This document shows positions 32,453 through 45,023 of a stretch of DNA of 64,000 nt, in pieces. This DNA comes from Mangifera indica (taxonomy: Eukaryota > Streptophyta > Magnoliopsida > Sapindales > Anacardiaceae): assembly GCF_011075055.1 (NCBI RefSeq), contig NC_058151.1, positions 9,380,251 to 9,444,250 on the forward strand, read 5' to 3'. The position numbers and the translations under genes are program-made. Under the pieces are notes generated by a model. It was not told where the DNA came from. It did not search any database and was given only the letters and a program-made list of their open reading frames with translations. Numbering within the stretch: position 1 is the stretch's first letter; every line of letters starts with the position of its first letter.

Positions 32453-35400
32453 AGTGCAAAAGTTTTGGTTTTAACTGAGAGATTATCTAGGGAAGAATGG
32501 GTTTTAGATTCAAGATGCACCTTTCACATGACACCTAGAAAAAACTAGTTTTTAGATTTAAAACAGATAAATGGAGGGAAAGTCTTAATGGGTAATGATG
32601 ATGCATGTGAGGTAACTGGAATAGGTGCTATTAAACTGAAACTTGCTGATGGTTCTATTAAAGTTCTCAATGATGTTAAACTAGTTCCTAAATTGAGAAG
32701 AAACCTAATATCTTTAGGTTTGTTAGATTCCAATGGTTATTCTTATAAATCTGAAAAAGGTGTGCTCAAAATAATGAGAGGAGCTTTAGTAGTAATAAGA
32801 GCTAAACTAATAAATGGGTTATACATTTTAGAGGGAACAACTGTTAGTGACTCAATGTCTTCTTGGGTTTGCAAAGAACCTGATAAAGAGGATGAAACTG
32901 TTTTGTGGCATAAAAGGCTAGGACACATTAGTTTCTTAGGTTTGCAAGAACTTGGTAAACAAAACTTGATTAATTCTAATAGAATTTCTGCATTAGAGTT
33001 TTGTGAGAATTTTGTTTTAAGGAAGTCACAAAGATTGAGGTTTCCAGCTGCTACTCATAGATCAAAGAATATTCTTGATTATGTGCATTCAGATTTGTGG
33101 GGTTCTCCTCAGGTACCTAGTTCTCTATTTAATGCTCATTATTTTCTAACCTTTGTGGATGATTTTTCAAGAAGAGTTTGGGTTTATTTCTTAAAAACTA
33201 AAGATCAAGCTTTTGAATTTTGAAAGAATGGAAAACTCTTGTTGAAAATCAAATAAATAAGAAACTAAAGGTTTTAAGAACAGACAATGGTCTTGAATTT
33301 TGTAATAAATTGTTTACTATTTTTTGTAAACAATTTGGAATCTTGAGACATAGAACCTGTGCAGACACTCCTCAGTAGAATAGTCTTGTAGAGAGAATAA
33401 ATAAGACCATTCTGAATAAAGTAAGATGCATGTTAGTTGACTCAAGATTGAGTAAGAAATTCTGGGCTAAAGCAGTTGCTACTGCTTGTTATTTGATTAA
33501 TAGATCACCCTCTTCTGCTATTAATTTTAAGACTCCTATTGAATTGTGGTCTAGCAAACCACCAAATTTAAATCACTTGAGACCTTTTGGATGTCTTGCC
33601 TATATTAATGTGAAACAGGGAAAACTAAACCCTAGAGCCCTAAAGGCTGCCTTCTTAGGATACCCTACAGGGACTAAGGGTTATAAAGTTTGGTTAATTG
33701 ATGAATTAAAATGAGTGGTTAGCAGAGACGTTGTGTTTAATGAATTTGTTTTTTATAAAGATTTGTTTATCTCTAACCAATTTCAGTCTAAACAGGTTTA
33801 TATTGAGGTAGAGAATTCTGAATTGAGAAATTTAGCTAGTGTTAAGTCAAGTGATGGACCTGGTTTGGGCTCAGATCTAATTCATGCTCCAAAGTATGAA
33901 GATAGGGATTTGAACCAGCAACCATCACAGAGTCAAAGTCAAAGTAGTTTAGACAATGATTTTTCTGATTATCAATTGGCTAGAGATAGGACTAGAAGAG
34001 CTATTAAACTGCCATCTAAATATGCTCATGTAGATCTTATATCATATGCATTTAATATAGGTGATTGCATTGAATTGAATGATCCTTTAAATTTTAAACA
34101 AGCCTATATGAGTAAACACAAAAAGGAATGGTTAAATGCTATGCAAGCTGAAATCGATTCTCTACATAAAAATAACACATGGATTCTTGTTAAAAGACCT
34201 ATAGATAAAAAGATTATAGGTTGTAAATGGGTTTTTAAAAGAAAACCTGTTGCTCCAGGCTTTGAAAATGGAAGGTTTAAGGCTAGAGTTGTTGTAAAAG
34301 GTTTTTCCCAAATAGAAGGAATTGACTATCATGAGATTTTTTTCACCTGTTGTTAAACATATATCAATAAGGCTTATTTTATCTGTTGTAGTGTTATTTG
34401 ATTTAGAACTTGAACAACTAGATGTTATTACTGCGTTCCTTCGTGGTAATCTAGAAGAGCAGATTTATATAGAGCAACCAGAGGGTTTTAAGAAACCTGG
34501 ATCTGAAGATATGGTTTGCTTACTAAAAAGGTCATTATATGGCTTAAAACAGTCATCAAGACAATGGTATAAAAGGTTTGATGACTATATGCTCTCCATT
34601 GGCTTTTCTAGAAGTAACTTTGATAATTGTGTTTATTTTTGTAAAACTGAAACAGACAGTTATGTTTATTTGTTAATATATGTGGATGATATGCATATTA
34701 TTTCAAAGAAAATAAGTGATTTGAATAGGTTGAAAATTTTGTTAAAAGATGAATTTGAAATGAAAGATTTAGGACATGCAAAAAAATCTTAGGAATGGAT
34801 ATTAATAGAGATAGAATTAAAGGTATTTTAACTTTGTCTCAATCTGAATATGTTAAAAAGGTTCTTGAATTGTATGGTATGCATGATGTTAAATCTGTGA
34901 ATACTCCTATAGATGCTTATTTCAAATTGATGTCTGTCTTGCATGATTTACCTACTAATGAATCTGAATATATGAAAAAGATTCCTTATGCAAATGTGGT
35001 AGGTAGCTTAATGTATGCTATGATAAGATCCAGGCCTGATATTGCTTATGCAATTAGTTTGATAAGTAGGTTTATGGGAAAACCTTGCAAAACACACTAG
35101 AATACTGTGAAATAGGTGTTAAGATACTTGAAAGGTTCATGTGATTTTGGTCTTGTATATTCTGCATCTAATACTAACAGTTTACATGCAGATTTAGACA
35201 AAAATAGGTCTCTAACAAGTTATATTTTCACATTTGGAGATAATGTGATAAGCTGGAATAGTTATCTTCAGCATTTTGTTACTTTGTCGACAACAGAAGC
35301 TGAATATGTTGCATTGACAGAGGCTACAAAAGAAGTTTTGTAGCTGAAAGGTATAACAGAAGAGTTAGGGCTACATTGTGGTATTCTTGTGATCTATTGT

Positions 35401-35613
35401 GACTCACAAAGTGCAATACATCTATCTAAAAATACTGTTTTTCATGAGAGAACAAAGCATATAGATGTTAGGTTGCATTTTATAAGGGAAATTTTGTCTA
35501 ATGGTCAGGTAATTCTAGAGAAAATTTCTTCAGAGGTGAATCCTGCTGATATTTTGACAAAGGTAGTTCCAATAAACAAGTTTAAGAGTGTCTTAGACTT
35601 GTTACAAATTTGA
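32453..35613 (+). pseudogene. Copia pol remnant (PR-IN-RT-RH)
   Basis: Protease shows WVLDSRCTFHM, with the catalytic DSG changed to DSR. Pre-integrase has LWHKRLGH; integrase has HSDLWGSPQVPS, TFVDDFSRRVWV and LRTDNGLEF. Reverse transcriptase has WLNAMQAEIDSL, CKWVFKRK, SLYGLKQSSRQW and an intact YVDD at about 34678. RNase H has LSTTEAEYVAL and ERTKHIDVRLHFIRE, but the segment before ADLDKNRS that normally holds the first catalytic Asp is deleted. In-frame stops occur at 32546, 33376, 33712, 35098, 35113 and 35341, and frameshifts near 33223, 34340 and 34785. Confidence 0.9.
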
Positions 35614-35683
35614 AAAGTGTGAGTCTATCTTACATAGGTGTTTTGGCTAGTTAAAGTCATGTTTGAGACTTGTAATTTTCAAA

Positions 35684-35695
35684 CAAGGTGGAGTT
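35684..35695 (+). other. Copia polypurine tract
   Basis: CAAGGTGGAGTT directly abuts the 3' LTR, the usual copia plus-strand primer form (AAGGTGGAGAT). Confidence 0.75.
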
Positions 35696-36227
35696 TGTAA
35701 TATTTGTTTAAAAACTATAAGGGTAGTAAATTAATTAGAGCTTAAGGATGCATGGGTCATTTCATTTAGTAAGTGAGGGCAGTGTTGTAATTCTGTTGGG
35801 TGTTCACTTGTGTTGACCTAAGTATATAAGCATTATATTTGGCCGACTAATGGAAATATAGAGAGAAAGGGAGGCGTGAGGTTGTTGTATATTTCTTTCT
35901 CTGGTGTGTGTGTCTTGTGGCTGAGTTTGCTCTCTGAGTTCGATCAATGGTGTCTTTACGGTGAAGCAGGTTCTCTTTGACTTTGTATTGTCGTGTATTT
36001 GCTTGTATATTGTTTTGATGTACAGTGAGAGATCTATGTGTTTGTATATTGTAAATCGAACTTGATATTAGTAGATTTAACTAGAGGAACACCTCTGCCT
36101 TAGATGTAGGATTTCGTTTACGAGATCCAAACCAAGTAAATCATGTTATTATATTTTTTTCCTGTTTTTCGTTACTATATTGTTCGGATCGGATAATCTT
36201 GGGGTCCAGTAATATAAATCTATAACA
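35696..36227 (+). repeat. Copia 3' LTR
   Basis: The 532-bp LTR begins TGTAATATTTG and ends ATAACA, followed by the GCGTG duplication. Confidence 0.93.
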
Positions 36228-36572
36228 GCGTGGCAGTAATCTCCTCAAAGACCACTTTCTCTGACCGGCGAACGAAAGATTCTCCTTTCTCTTTGGCTGC
36301 GTGAGAAATGGTTACTGGCAATGTAACAATTATGTAGTGGAGAATTCTTTTCTTTGTGCAAAGGAAACAAACACGAAAACCCAGCCGAGCCCTTCAGAAA
36401 ACTGTTTCTTTTTTTTTATACCGATATCCCTCCAAAATGTCTTCCAGGAGAGTTATGTCTAGCAGGCGTTACTCAGACAAAAATAAATGGCAGGAAGAGT
36501 GCGTTATGCCTGCGCACAAGTGGTGGGAAATGAAATCTGCATTTCTCTCCATCTTTTTTCCTAAACAAATGG

Positions 36573-36576
<4 letters not shown>

Positions 36577-36654
<78 letters not shown>
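36577..36654. repeat. (TA)n microsatellite, about 39 units
   Basis: An uninterrupted TA run inside the solo LTR. The open frames that cross it (YIYIYI) are artefacts. Confidence 0.95.
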
Positions 36655-36662
<8 letters not shown>

Positions 36663-37473
36663 TATTCATTCAAATGTTTAACCAAATGGCCAAAATGCCC
36701 TTTTATTAATTTAGGAATATTATAGTCTGCTTTTCAGGTCTTCAATAATTCATTCATATTCAATGTTCAATTATACATGGTTTCGGCTCCTAATTATAAT
36801 TTTTCTAATAATGAAAACTTAAATCATATTCTAAATTTACATTCATAAAACATAAAACTCAAGTTGCATTCAAGAGAGTTAGGTGAAAAAAGAAATACAC
36901 TAGAACTTTAGAAAAGGCAAGACACACAAGTCCTATTTTAATTATTACAAACCCAAAATAATAAATAACAGTCAAGAAGCATTCACATTAGGCTCTTAAA
37001 TTATATACTGGTTACCACACACATCATCCAAATATGCATAAAACACAATCAAAATTAAAATTAACTAATTTTAATTATTTTTCCCAAATGTTAATTTACA
37101 TTTTTTATTATACTTAAGTAACGATATACGGACATATACTATTCATACAGGACTGTGTATGCCATGACACCATAATGGCAATTTCTGAAATCGTCACGAA
37201 ACTGCTCCTTATCCAAAAATTCAAATGCACTGACTATGTACAGTTATTTACTATTCATACATAGGCATGCAAGTCTTCCAAACTTAGCCAAATTACAAAT
37301 ATCACATGAAAAAATACCATTTTGCCCTTTGCCATAACATACACAGATGTGTGGCAACCCCACACGGTCGTGCATCAAGATTTATACATACTCCATTACT
37401 TAAATGCAACTAGATACAAGCATGGTCAAAAGACTAAAATACCTTTGGGCATATCTATGGGTGTTACAACAAA

Positions 37474-38705
37474 GCCCTAGAATGACAAGGGTAGATCTGT
37501 GAAACTCATCATGGATATGACCATTTCTATGAAGGTCTTATTCTTCCATTCAAAATACACCATTGTGCTAGGACATACCAAGAGGAGTAAGTTGAGAAAA
37601 GATCTCATTTTGTTTTAGGTAATCTCTAAATTCAGCACTTAGGGATTCACCTCCTTGATCACTTTGAAGGATTTTAATATTTTTCCCAAGTTGTTTTTTT
37701 TACTCTGTTTTTGAATTTTTTGAATTTCTCAAAACATTCAAACTTGTGTTTCATTAAAACCATATAGTTATATCTATTGAAGTCATTAATAAATGGGATA
37801 AAATAGGATTCTCTATATTTGTCATATAGATGGGCTCATAGACATCATTGTGTATAATCTGAAATAATTCAATTGTCTTTCACTGTAGGGTGATTTAGCC
37901 AGTGAAGGGTCCTTCCTTATCCAAAACGGATACAAAAAGTAAGTTTTTAGAAGTAGAAAGAACAAAATAACAGTTATTCAATTAACTAGCCTAATGAGCA
38001 ACCTAAGATAATAAGATCCTATGGCTAATATAGCAATTCTTACTTCATTTCCAACACATAGATTAACCTTTCCTTTGGCAAGCAATCTGCTTTGTCATAG
38101 TTTCCACAACCCAAGATGTACAAGGAGCAACAACTTTCTTCTTCTTACTTTCTAGGAAGGTTTTGCAATGTCACCTCCAGTAACTAGCTTTACCGCAAAA
38201 GAAACACATAACCTTTCCCTTCCTACACCACCGATAGTTTATACAGCAATAGCAGGTCGCTTTTAGACTTTAGACTTGGACTTGGCTTTCACCTTACCCT
38301 TCCCTTTGGCTTTAGATGGCTTGACATCAACCACTAGCACATTGATAGTAGCCTTATTTACTTGCTACTCGGTAGTCTTCAACATGTATAACAACTGCTT
38401 AAGGGTCTTTTCTTTCTCGCTTAAGTTAAAATTCATAATGAAATTAGCCCAAGACTTAGGTAAAGATTTTAACATCGGGTCAATGGTAAGCTTATTGTCC
38501 ATAATGAAACTCAATCTCGCTAATCGCTTAATATAACTAATCATCTTGACCACATGAGGACTAACTTGGCCTTCCTTAAAGAGTTTGCAATCATATAGTG
38601 TACTTGACACCTCATAACATTTGACTCTTACATGACTGTTGTACAACTCATAAAGGTGAGCAAGAATGGATGGTACATCCATCTCCTTAATGCAGCTCAA
38701 GTGTT
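37474..38705 (-). pseudogene. Second copia relic: gag and integrase only
   Basis: Minus frame 38700-38365 is a copia gag core: SHVRVKCYEVSSTLYDCKL, VSPHVVKMISYIKRLARL, MLKSLPKSWANFIMNFNLSE. A basic stretch and a degenerate zinc knuckle follow near 38200. Integrase lies at about 37830-37600 (FIPFINDFNRYNYMVLMKHK, ILQSDQGGESLSAEF). Protease and reverse transcriptase are missing. Its ends abut LTR ends of the gypsy family at 37468 and 38731, which point away from it in opposite directions. Confidence 0.75.
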
Positions 38706-38730
38706 ATAGAGGCTAACATAAGACACTAAA

Positions 38731-40130
38731 TGTAACACCCACAAGTATGTCCAAGGTTAATTTCATTTTTTGTCTCATAATTGTGTTTGACTATACTTAT
38801 TTAATTATGTATATGTGAAACTAGAGTTACACAACTGTGTAGGAAGGTTACACATCTGTGTATGTAGTGGCAAAGGAAAAATAGCTTTTTCTTGTGTGAT
38901 GCATGAAAATTAGCTAAGTATAGGAAACATAGACACCTGTGTATAGTCAACACGTTTGAATTTTGGATAAGGTGTAGTTTCGCAGTGATCTTAGAAACCA
39001 TCATTAATAAGTAATGACATGCATGTCCTGTATGATAAGACACACAATCGTATATTATTCATTATAGTCAAAATAAAGACTCAAATGCATTTGGTTGATA
39101 CTTTTCATGATATTCTTCCAATCATACAAAGAGATTTGAGAGGGATTTTGATAGCTTTAAGGCTAAAGGACGCAAGGACATTTGAGGGATCACCAAGAAG
39201 CCACTAAAACTTGCTTTTGGGCTACATAGGAGAGGTAAGTATGGTGATTTCATTTTGCTTGGGTTAATGTTGAATCATGATGCGTGCAGTGAAGTATTTA
39301 GTAAAGTATGATAATATGAATTTGTTCATGTGATGAGTTAAGCAAATGTTTGTATAATCACTGCACTTTTATGCTTTAACTTGATCATATGATAATGAGA
39401 TATTTGGTTATATTTATCATAAGTTAATTAACTGTAATGTCAGTTAAGTACCCAAGATTGAGATACATCATAAGAAAGTTGTTATAGTCAAATAGAGGAC
39501 TCACTATGATTATATTGTAATGATTGATCCTGGTGGATAATGGTTATATGGCTACATGGTATGTAATGGAAGTCTATTGCATGTCGGATTAGAATTGTTA
39601 TTGGTTTATGTGTTATTCTTCTCTAGATGACATATAGGAACATGTTTAGGTATGATAATGGAGTGAATGATGTGATTTTTTGGTAGTTCGAAGTTTGATT
39701 TGTTGGCTAGATAACATAGAAAATCGTGGTTTCGAATTCTAGAAAAATCACATTACACACCCGTGTATGGAAGGGTGCACAGTCGTGTAGATTTAGGCGT
39801 AAACAACCCTCGTGTTAGGAAATATACATGAGTGTGTTAATTTAGAAATGGATATACGTTCATGTGGCATTTGACATATTTACCAAAATATGTCATAAAC
39901 AAAGGAATAAATTGTGTCACCTTCTTAGCAAAGGCTATGATATAAGAAACATTATTATCATCTTTGATTTCATGAGACATCTTGGGTTTTATGATAATAT
40001 GGATAGTTTTCCCCCTAAGTTCAATATGAATACCCTCTCTTAATAACTCCACCAATGCATCATATGTCATGGTTGGATGGATTATAACCATATTTTGTTT
40101 TCCAACTGCCTAATTCATAGTGATCGTCGT
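38731..40130 (+). mobile_element. Gypsy-type LTR relic, second copy, opposite orientation
   Basis: It starts TGTAACACCCACAAGTATGT at 38731 and is collinear with the start of the minus-strand LTR at 37468 (shared TTTGGATAAGG, CATCTGTGTATG and GGCAAAG landmarks). Purine-rich leader-like sequence lies at 39120-39240, and ACACACCCGTGTATGG and GCACAGTCGTGTA motifs at 39755-39800. The right end is not defined. Confidence 0.5.
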
Positions 40131-40274
40131 ACATTAACTTTTGTATTGAACCAACATAATAATGTCCGATATTTTAGTTAATCATGCAATGGTAATGTAA
40201 TTTATTTTAGAATAAATATATATAAATTAAAAAATTACAAATTTATGTCAAATTTTTATTTCATGCAAATTTAA

Positions 40275-40870
40275 TATACCCTCAAACTTTCTAAATCTTA
40301 CGTTTACTCCCTAAAATCTTACTAATTCCTCTCTAGCTTTAAAATATTAAATTAGTCCCCCCAATACGTGAAACGTATAAAATTCTCAAGATTTATGCTA
40401 TTAGCTTATAGAATAATAGTAAATTTTAAATTTTGATTCCTCCAAAAAATTTATAAATCTTATATTTACCCTCTAAAATCTTTTAAACCCCTACTACCTT
40501 TAAAATTTTATAATTATCACCCATGAATACACAAAACTTTTAAAATTCATGAGAGTTCACACTAACCTTTTTTTAATTTATCCCTTTAGCTTTTATATTC
40601 TACATAGGCACCTCTGAATACGCTAGTGAATTTATTAACCCACTAATATTTGAAAATCTCACACTTATCCCATTTAAAGTTTAGTGCACCCCTATAATGA
40701 TTAGTGTACTACAAAACTTGTAAAAAACTAAAATTCTATCTAGCTTCTATATTTTGTAGATACACCCCTAAATATGGTAGTAAAAATTTTCAACCCCATT
40801 ATATGTTACAATCTTATAATTACGACCATTCAAAGTATAACATATTAGAATAAAAAATCCCTAAAAGTTT
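40275..40870. repeat. Diverged tandem repeat, period about 160-200 bp
   Basis: The phrase AAATCTTA...TACCCT/CTCCCT...TAAA recurs at 40293, 40456, 40654 and 40809 in increasingly diverged form, with pyrimidine-rich neighbours. No function is apparent. Confidence 0.4.
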
Positions 40871-41840
40871 AACATACATAAAGTTTAGCATGATATGCTA
40901 AAATTTTGGAATAGTCTGAAATTTCATCTAACTCAAAAAAGCCCCATAATATTACCCCCTTTTTCACAACACAACAATCCATCAAGTTAATAAAAAAAAA
41001 GCAAATTCATGTTGATCTTAATATTTGGATTTAACTATCTTTTTTAGCAATTCGAGTTTTTTATATGAGATTTTGGATATGAAATTATGAAATAGCAAAA
41101 AATGATAGTTAAGGTTGCAAGTGTTGGGGGTTTTGTTAGAAGGTTAAAGACAAGAGCAAAATCTTATTTAATTTATTTGCCATAATATTGGTAAAATCCT
41201 CAGTCTTTTGATTAATTTTTTTGTATACCTCTAAAAGTATCATTATTTTAGTTATTAAATATATTTTTGTACATACGAAAACTATAACAAAACTTAGATA
41301 TTAATTAGGAATTGGTTTGTTCAATAGAAACCAAACCTAAATTTATCAAAACCTCATACATGTAGTTGAAGGAGAACAATAACCCATAGTTTAAGCTTCC
41401 TCCAATTAGGTTTGTCGTCAATCAAGCCTATTAAACTAGGTTTGACTTGTTTAAGAAAGGTTTGTCAAAAATTTTGGACCAGGGTTAAAGTTTGTCTATT
41501 TAGGCCTATTTTTGTGTAAGCCCGATTCATTAAAATTTTTTAAGCTTTAGGCCAAATTTGAGTTTGTCCCTATTACTTAAAAAACCTGTAAAATCACCCC
41601 TACTATCCTCTACAAGTTTAAAAATTTCACAAATACACCTCTTATCACAATGAATTTTCGAGCCCTATCAAACCTCTGTTTAAGTCTAAGCCTGATAATT
41701 TAATAGACAAATTGTTTGTTTAGATTTGATCTCGACTCAAATTCTACTCAATACAAAATTCAATTTTTTTTGGGTTGAGCAATTGAGCCTCGAGTTTAGC
41801 TAATCCAATTAAGAAGCTCACTTATTTTTAGATCTAACAA
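40870..41840. other. Intergenic, repeat debris
   Basis: No gene. The stretch 41400-41620, with GGCCTA, AAGCCCGATTCA and GGTTTGA phrases, resembles the short hAT-like elements common in plants, but ends could not be set. Confidence 0.3.
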
Positions 41841-41844
41841 TTTG

Positions 41845-42553
41845 TGTCATCAGATCATGTTCATGTTGTGTCAATTCGTCGACATGACATAGAATTGTAT
41901 TAAAATTTTTTAATCCTAAACCGAATTGAAATAATTTTCAGATTGCTTGACCTGACCCAAATTAACCCAAACTATGTAACAGGTAAAGTTGTGTTAAAAT
42001 ACAACATGTAACAACATAATTTGTTATGAAACAACACTCTTTGTCAAAGTCAAGGAATAACAATATTTGTTACAAAATAATATACAAAATAACATTTTGA
42101 CATAAACAAAATTGCTCTATTTCAAATTAATACTAATAGTTTATTTATCATTTTTTTATATAATCAATTATAGGATTAAAAATAAAATATCATTATCAAG
42201 AACTCAAATAAGCCTACAACTTTAACTTTGAAATAATGCAATTAATAACCAACGAAATTAGCAATTATTTGTTAAATATTTAAGAAATTTAATTTATAAT
42301 CCATATGATAAATATGATTGTCAAAAATATTTAAATCATTAATAAGTTTATAAATATAACACATCAAACATAATAAGTTTAAATCAATAGTAATTATAAC
42401 ATACTATAAAAAAAAAGGCAAATAAGTTATAAATAGTTTTTTAAAAGTCTACTAAAAAGAGTTATTAAATTAAAATGAATATGTTTAAATGATATAAATT
42501 TGGTATTCGGTGATCTAATACCGATTTTTTTATTGATTTGAATCAGGAAATAG
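41845..42553 (+). repeat. Unnamed dispersed repeat, copy B, left part
   Basis: Collinear with 27968-28800 of copy A. It ends at GGAAATAG, where the 1.36 kb insertion begins. Confidence 0.65.
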
Positions 42554-42798
42554 TAGAGATGGACTTAAGCCTTTGCGGGGATAGGCTTAGACTTACCCTC
42601 AAATTGAAAAGAGCACTACAAATTTTGTTTAGGCCTACCCTTGGTTTAAAAAAATAAAAAAAAGAATGCATTTCCCATTTAACTTTTTGCAGCCCATATC
42701 AATTCCAAGATAGCCCACTTCTCACCTCAAAGATTATTCCCAACCTAAATTGATGGCGCCCACAAGTAATTTTTTTTAAGTTAAAATAAATAAATATG

Positions 42799-42830
<32 letters not shown>

Positions 42831-43912
42831 CATATTTTTCACATAAATACATATAAACATACATATTTTTCACACTTTTTACATTTCACCTTATTATAAA
42901 ATCGTTTCTTTTTTTTTTTAACTTTTTAATTATACCCTTTAATATATAGTTTACATTTTTAAGATTTTCAATTCAATAATGTTTTAGTTGTCATCCAAAG
43001 TTTTAATCTCAAATATAATAAATTATATTATTATTACTCGTTGTAATTTTTTATTTTGTTTGTTAATTTGATATATCAATTTATTATTTTTGGATTATTG
43101 GAGTTGAATAATATCTGAATTTTTGGATTTTTGGATTTGTTTCCTAATAGGTGAGATGTATAAAAAGGTTATAGTTTGTAATTGTTTGATTCTGCAATAT
43201 TAGATTGACATTTTTGATATTTCTATTATCTTTAAATTTTATGTGTCTAATATATTATAGGTTGAATTAGAATATTATAATTTAATTTGAGGTGTATTTT
43301 GGCATAGTTGCTAACTGGCTAGTGTTGATATTCATTTATAAAATTCTTCAATTGAATGTTTTTAAACTTTGTGTTCGTAAATGAGGAATTTTTATTTGTT
43401 TCAATTTAATATAAATTTATATTCAAACAACTATTAATCGTAAATGACTTTTTATAGATATCATCGAATGTTATATGATATTAGTATTATAATTATTATA
43501 GTTTACTAATATAAATGTGTGAGAATTAAGAAGTATATTTCGAAATGGACTCTAGTCATAAAAGGAAATCTAACATAAAGATTCAAAACAAGTTTCATTG
43601 CTCTAGGTTTCTTAGAATGGGATGAAAAGAAGTCAATTTTATAAGATGCAAATGAAGTTTTATTTGATTAAGCAATTCCACTAAAATCAAAATTGATTGA
43701 TTTTAATGTAGGTTGATGAGAATAAACAATTCCAGTATATTGGATTTAAGTGGATTCTTATATCCATATGTTTTTTTTTATTTTTTTACATTAAAAAAAT
43801 TGATTGTGTTATTGTATTTTTTCTTTTACTCAAGATTTGGTGATTTGTTTTAGTTTTCACTAGAGTAACCGAGGCTCTCTCTCTCTCAACAAAAATTTTG
43901 AGTCTGTCACTA
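42554..43912. mobile_element. Insertion splitting repeat copy B; probable hAT-like element
   Basis: It starts TAGAGATGGACTTAA; the right end reverse-complemented starts TTAGTGACAGACTCAA. Flanks GGAAATAG (42546-42553) and AAGAATAG (43913-43920) are a degenerate 8-bp duplication, and copy A has the empty-site version (GAGAATAG, about 28801). There is no transposase. A (TA)n run lies at about 42797-42822. An 8-bp duplication and a GGCTTAG-rich left end suggest hAT; this is inference. Confidence 0.5.
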
Positions 43913-44225
43913 AAGAATAGAGATTTTATAAATTGAAATTTTCTCTATCAAATAAAGAAAATAAAAGATATTGGAAGTTTTTTACTGTTATGATGTTATG
44001 CATTATTTTATTAAAAATTTTTGGGTTAATTCATATTGTTTCAAGTTGGCTTCGTGTCAACCTAAACACAATTCAATTTTTTTGTGGTCTATCTAAACCT
44101 AACTTGAAGTATTTTTCTTGTGAAAATTCAGAACCATAACTTGATATATTTTTTTTTTTTTATGTTGTGATGTGTCAGCTTAATGGATTAAGTCAAATTT
44201 TATTAAGTTTACTTGTATTCAAATA
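43913..44225 (+). repeat. Unnamed dispersed repeat, copy B, right part
   Basis: Collinear with 28800-29085 of copy A; shared phrases are AATAGAGATT, GTTGGCTTC and AATGG.TT.GTCAAATTTT. Confidence 0.65.
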
Positions 44226-44229
44226 ATCT

Positions 44230-45015
44230 GAGGTATTTTTTCAACTAGACACAATAGTGGGTCAAATAAAGCCACCTTTTACATGTTTGTGGGCCAAGTC
44301 AATCCACTAAAACTCTTAGACCCGCGATATGACCCTAGACCACTTAACGAGCTGACTCATGAGCCTTTATCAGACTAACTAGTTAATTTTAATAAAAAAT
44401 AATTTTTTATTATTTTTTAAATTATGTTTTTTAATTAAAAAAACATATTAGAAAGTTGAATTATGATTAAAAAAAATTTTATTTATAATGGATGAATTGT
44501 ATCCTTATGATCAATCTCACATATATAGAATAACTAAAATTTGAGTTTGATTGAAACTTATATTTAACATAACCTTTATATATAGTGAGTGAACGAAGTT
44601 GTTGAATTGTATTCTTCATATGTGGAATACTTTTACACTTAGACTTTGCACTTTTGGAAAAGTGTCCCATATCTAAAAAACACACTCTAATAATTTTCTT
44701 TATCTATTATAAATAAAGATTCAAATATCAATTTTCATTCAACCAAACTTTAATTTCGATTATCTCATATATGTGTCATTGGTCTAAAAAGCTTAACTAA
44801 TTTTTATATAAATCTAAAATTTTCATTTCTTATAAAAATTTATAATTTTTTATATTTTCTTTATTATTTAATTTTAATTTTTTTATTATTTTAAAATGAC
44901 CTGCACAATTGTGAGTTTTGTTGGGCTAGCCTGTAGACTTGCAATCCATGCTTGCAACACGACCCACTACAATGACGTACCATGCTCCCTCTGCTTTTTA
45001 TTAAAACCTTATACA
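44230..45015. other. Intergenic, nothing recognised
   Basis: AT-rich. The region 44250-44360 and 44920-44990, with GGGCCAAGTC and GACCCACTAC phrases, may be further transposon debris. No gene is seen. Confidence 0.35.
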
Positions 45016-45023
45016 TGATCAAA

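Larger units (their letters stand above)
31339..36227 (+). mobile_element. Full-length, inactive Ty1-copia retrotransposon (4889 bp)
   Basis: LTRs of 541 and 532 bp both begin TGTAATATTT and end ATCTATAACA, flanked by the 5-bp target duplication GCGTG (31334-31338 and 36228-36232). Order is LTR, tRNA-iMet primer site, gag remnant, protease, integrase, reverse transcriptase, RNase H, polypurine tract, LTR; integrase before reverse transcriptase defines copia. By hand I count about 35-40 LTR substitutions, roughly 7%, mostly transitions, so insertion is millions of years old under usual plant rates. It lies within the gypsy-type LTR. Confidence 0.95.
29804..37468 (-). mobile_element. Gypsy-type solo LTR, split by a nested copia element
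   Basis: Excluding the 4.9 kb copia insertion, about 2.8 kb remains. On the minus strand it starts TGTAACACCCATAG at 37468 and ends GGGATGTTACA at 29804. U3-like sequence (36.7-37.4 kb) contains a CACACGGTCGTG motif, and a leader-like stretch brackets the copia insertion. The repetitive GACGGGTGTCC and GATGGGTGTGACG block at 30150-30230 is typical of plant gypsy LTRs. No primer site follows the 29804 end, so I call it solo. No matching 5-bp target duplication was seen (GTATG versus ACAAA). Confidence 0.5.

Noticed and set aside
36356..36709. 117-residue frame with a YIYIYI run
   Set aside because: It translates the TA microsatellite and LTR sequence.
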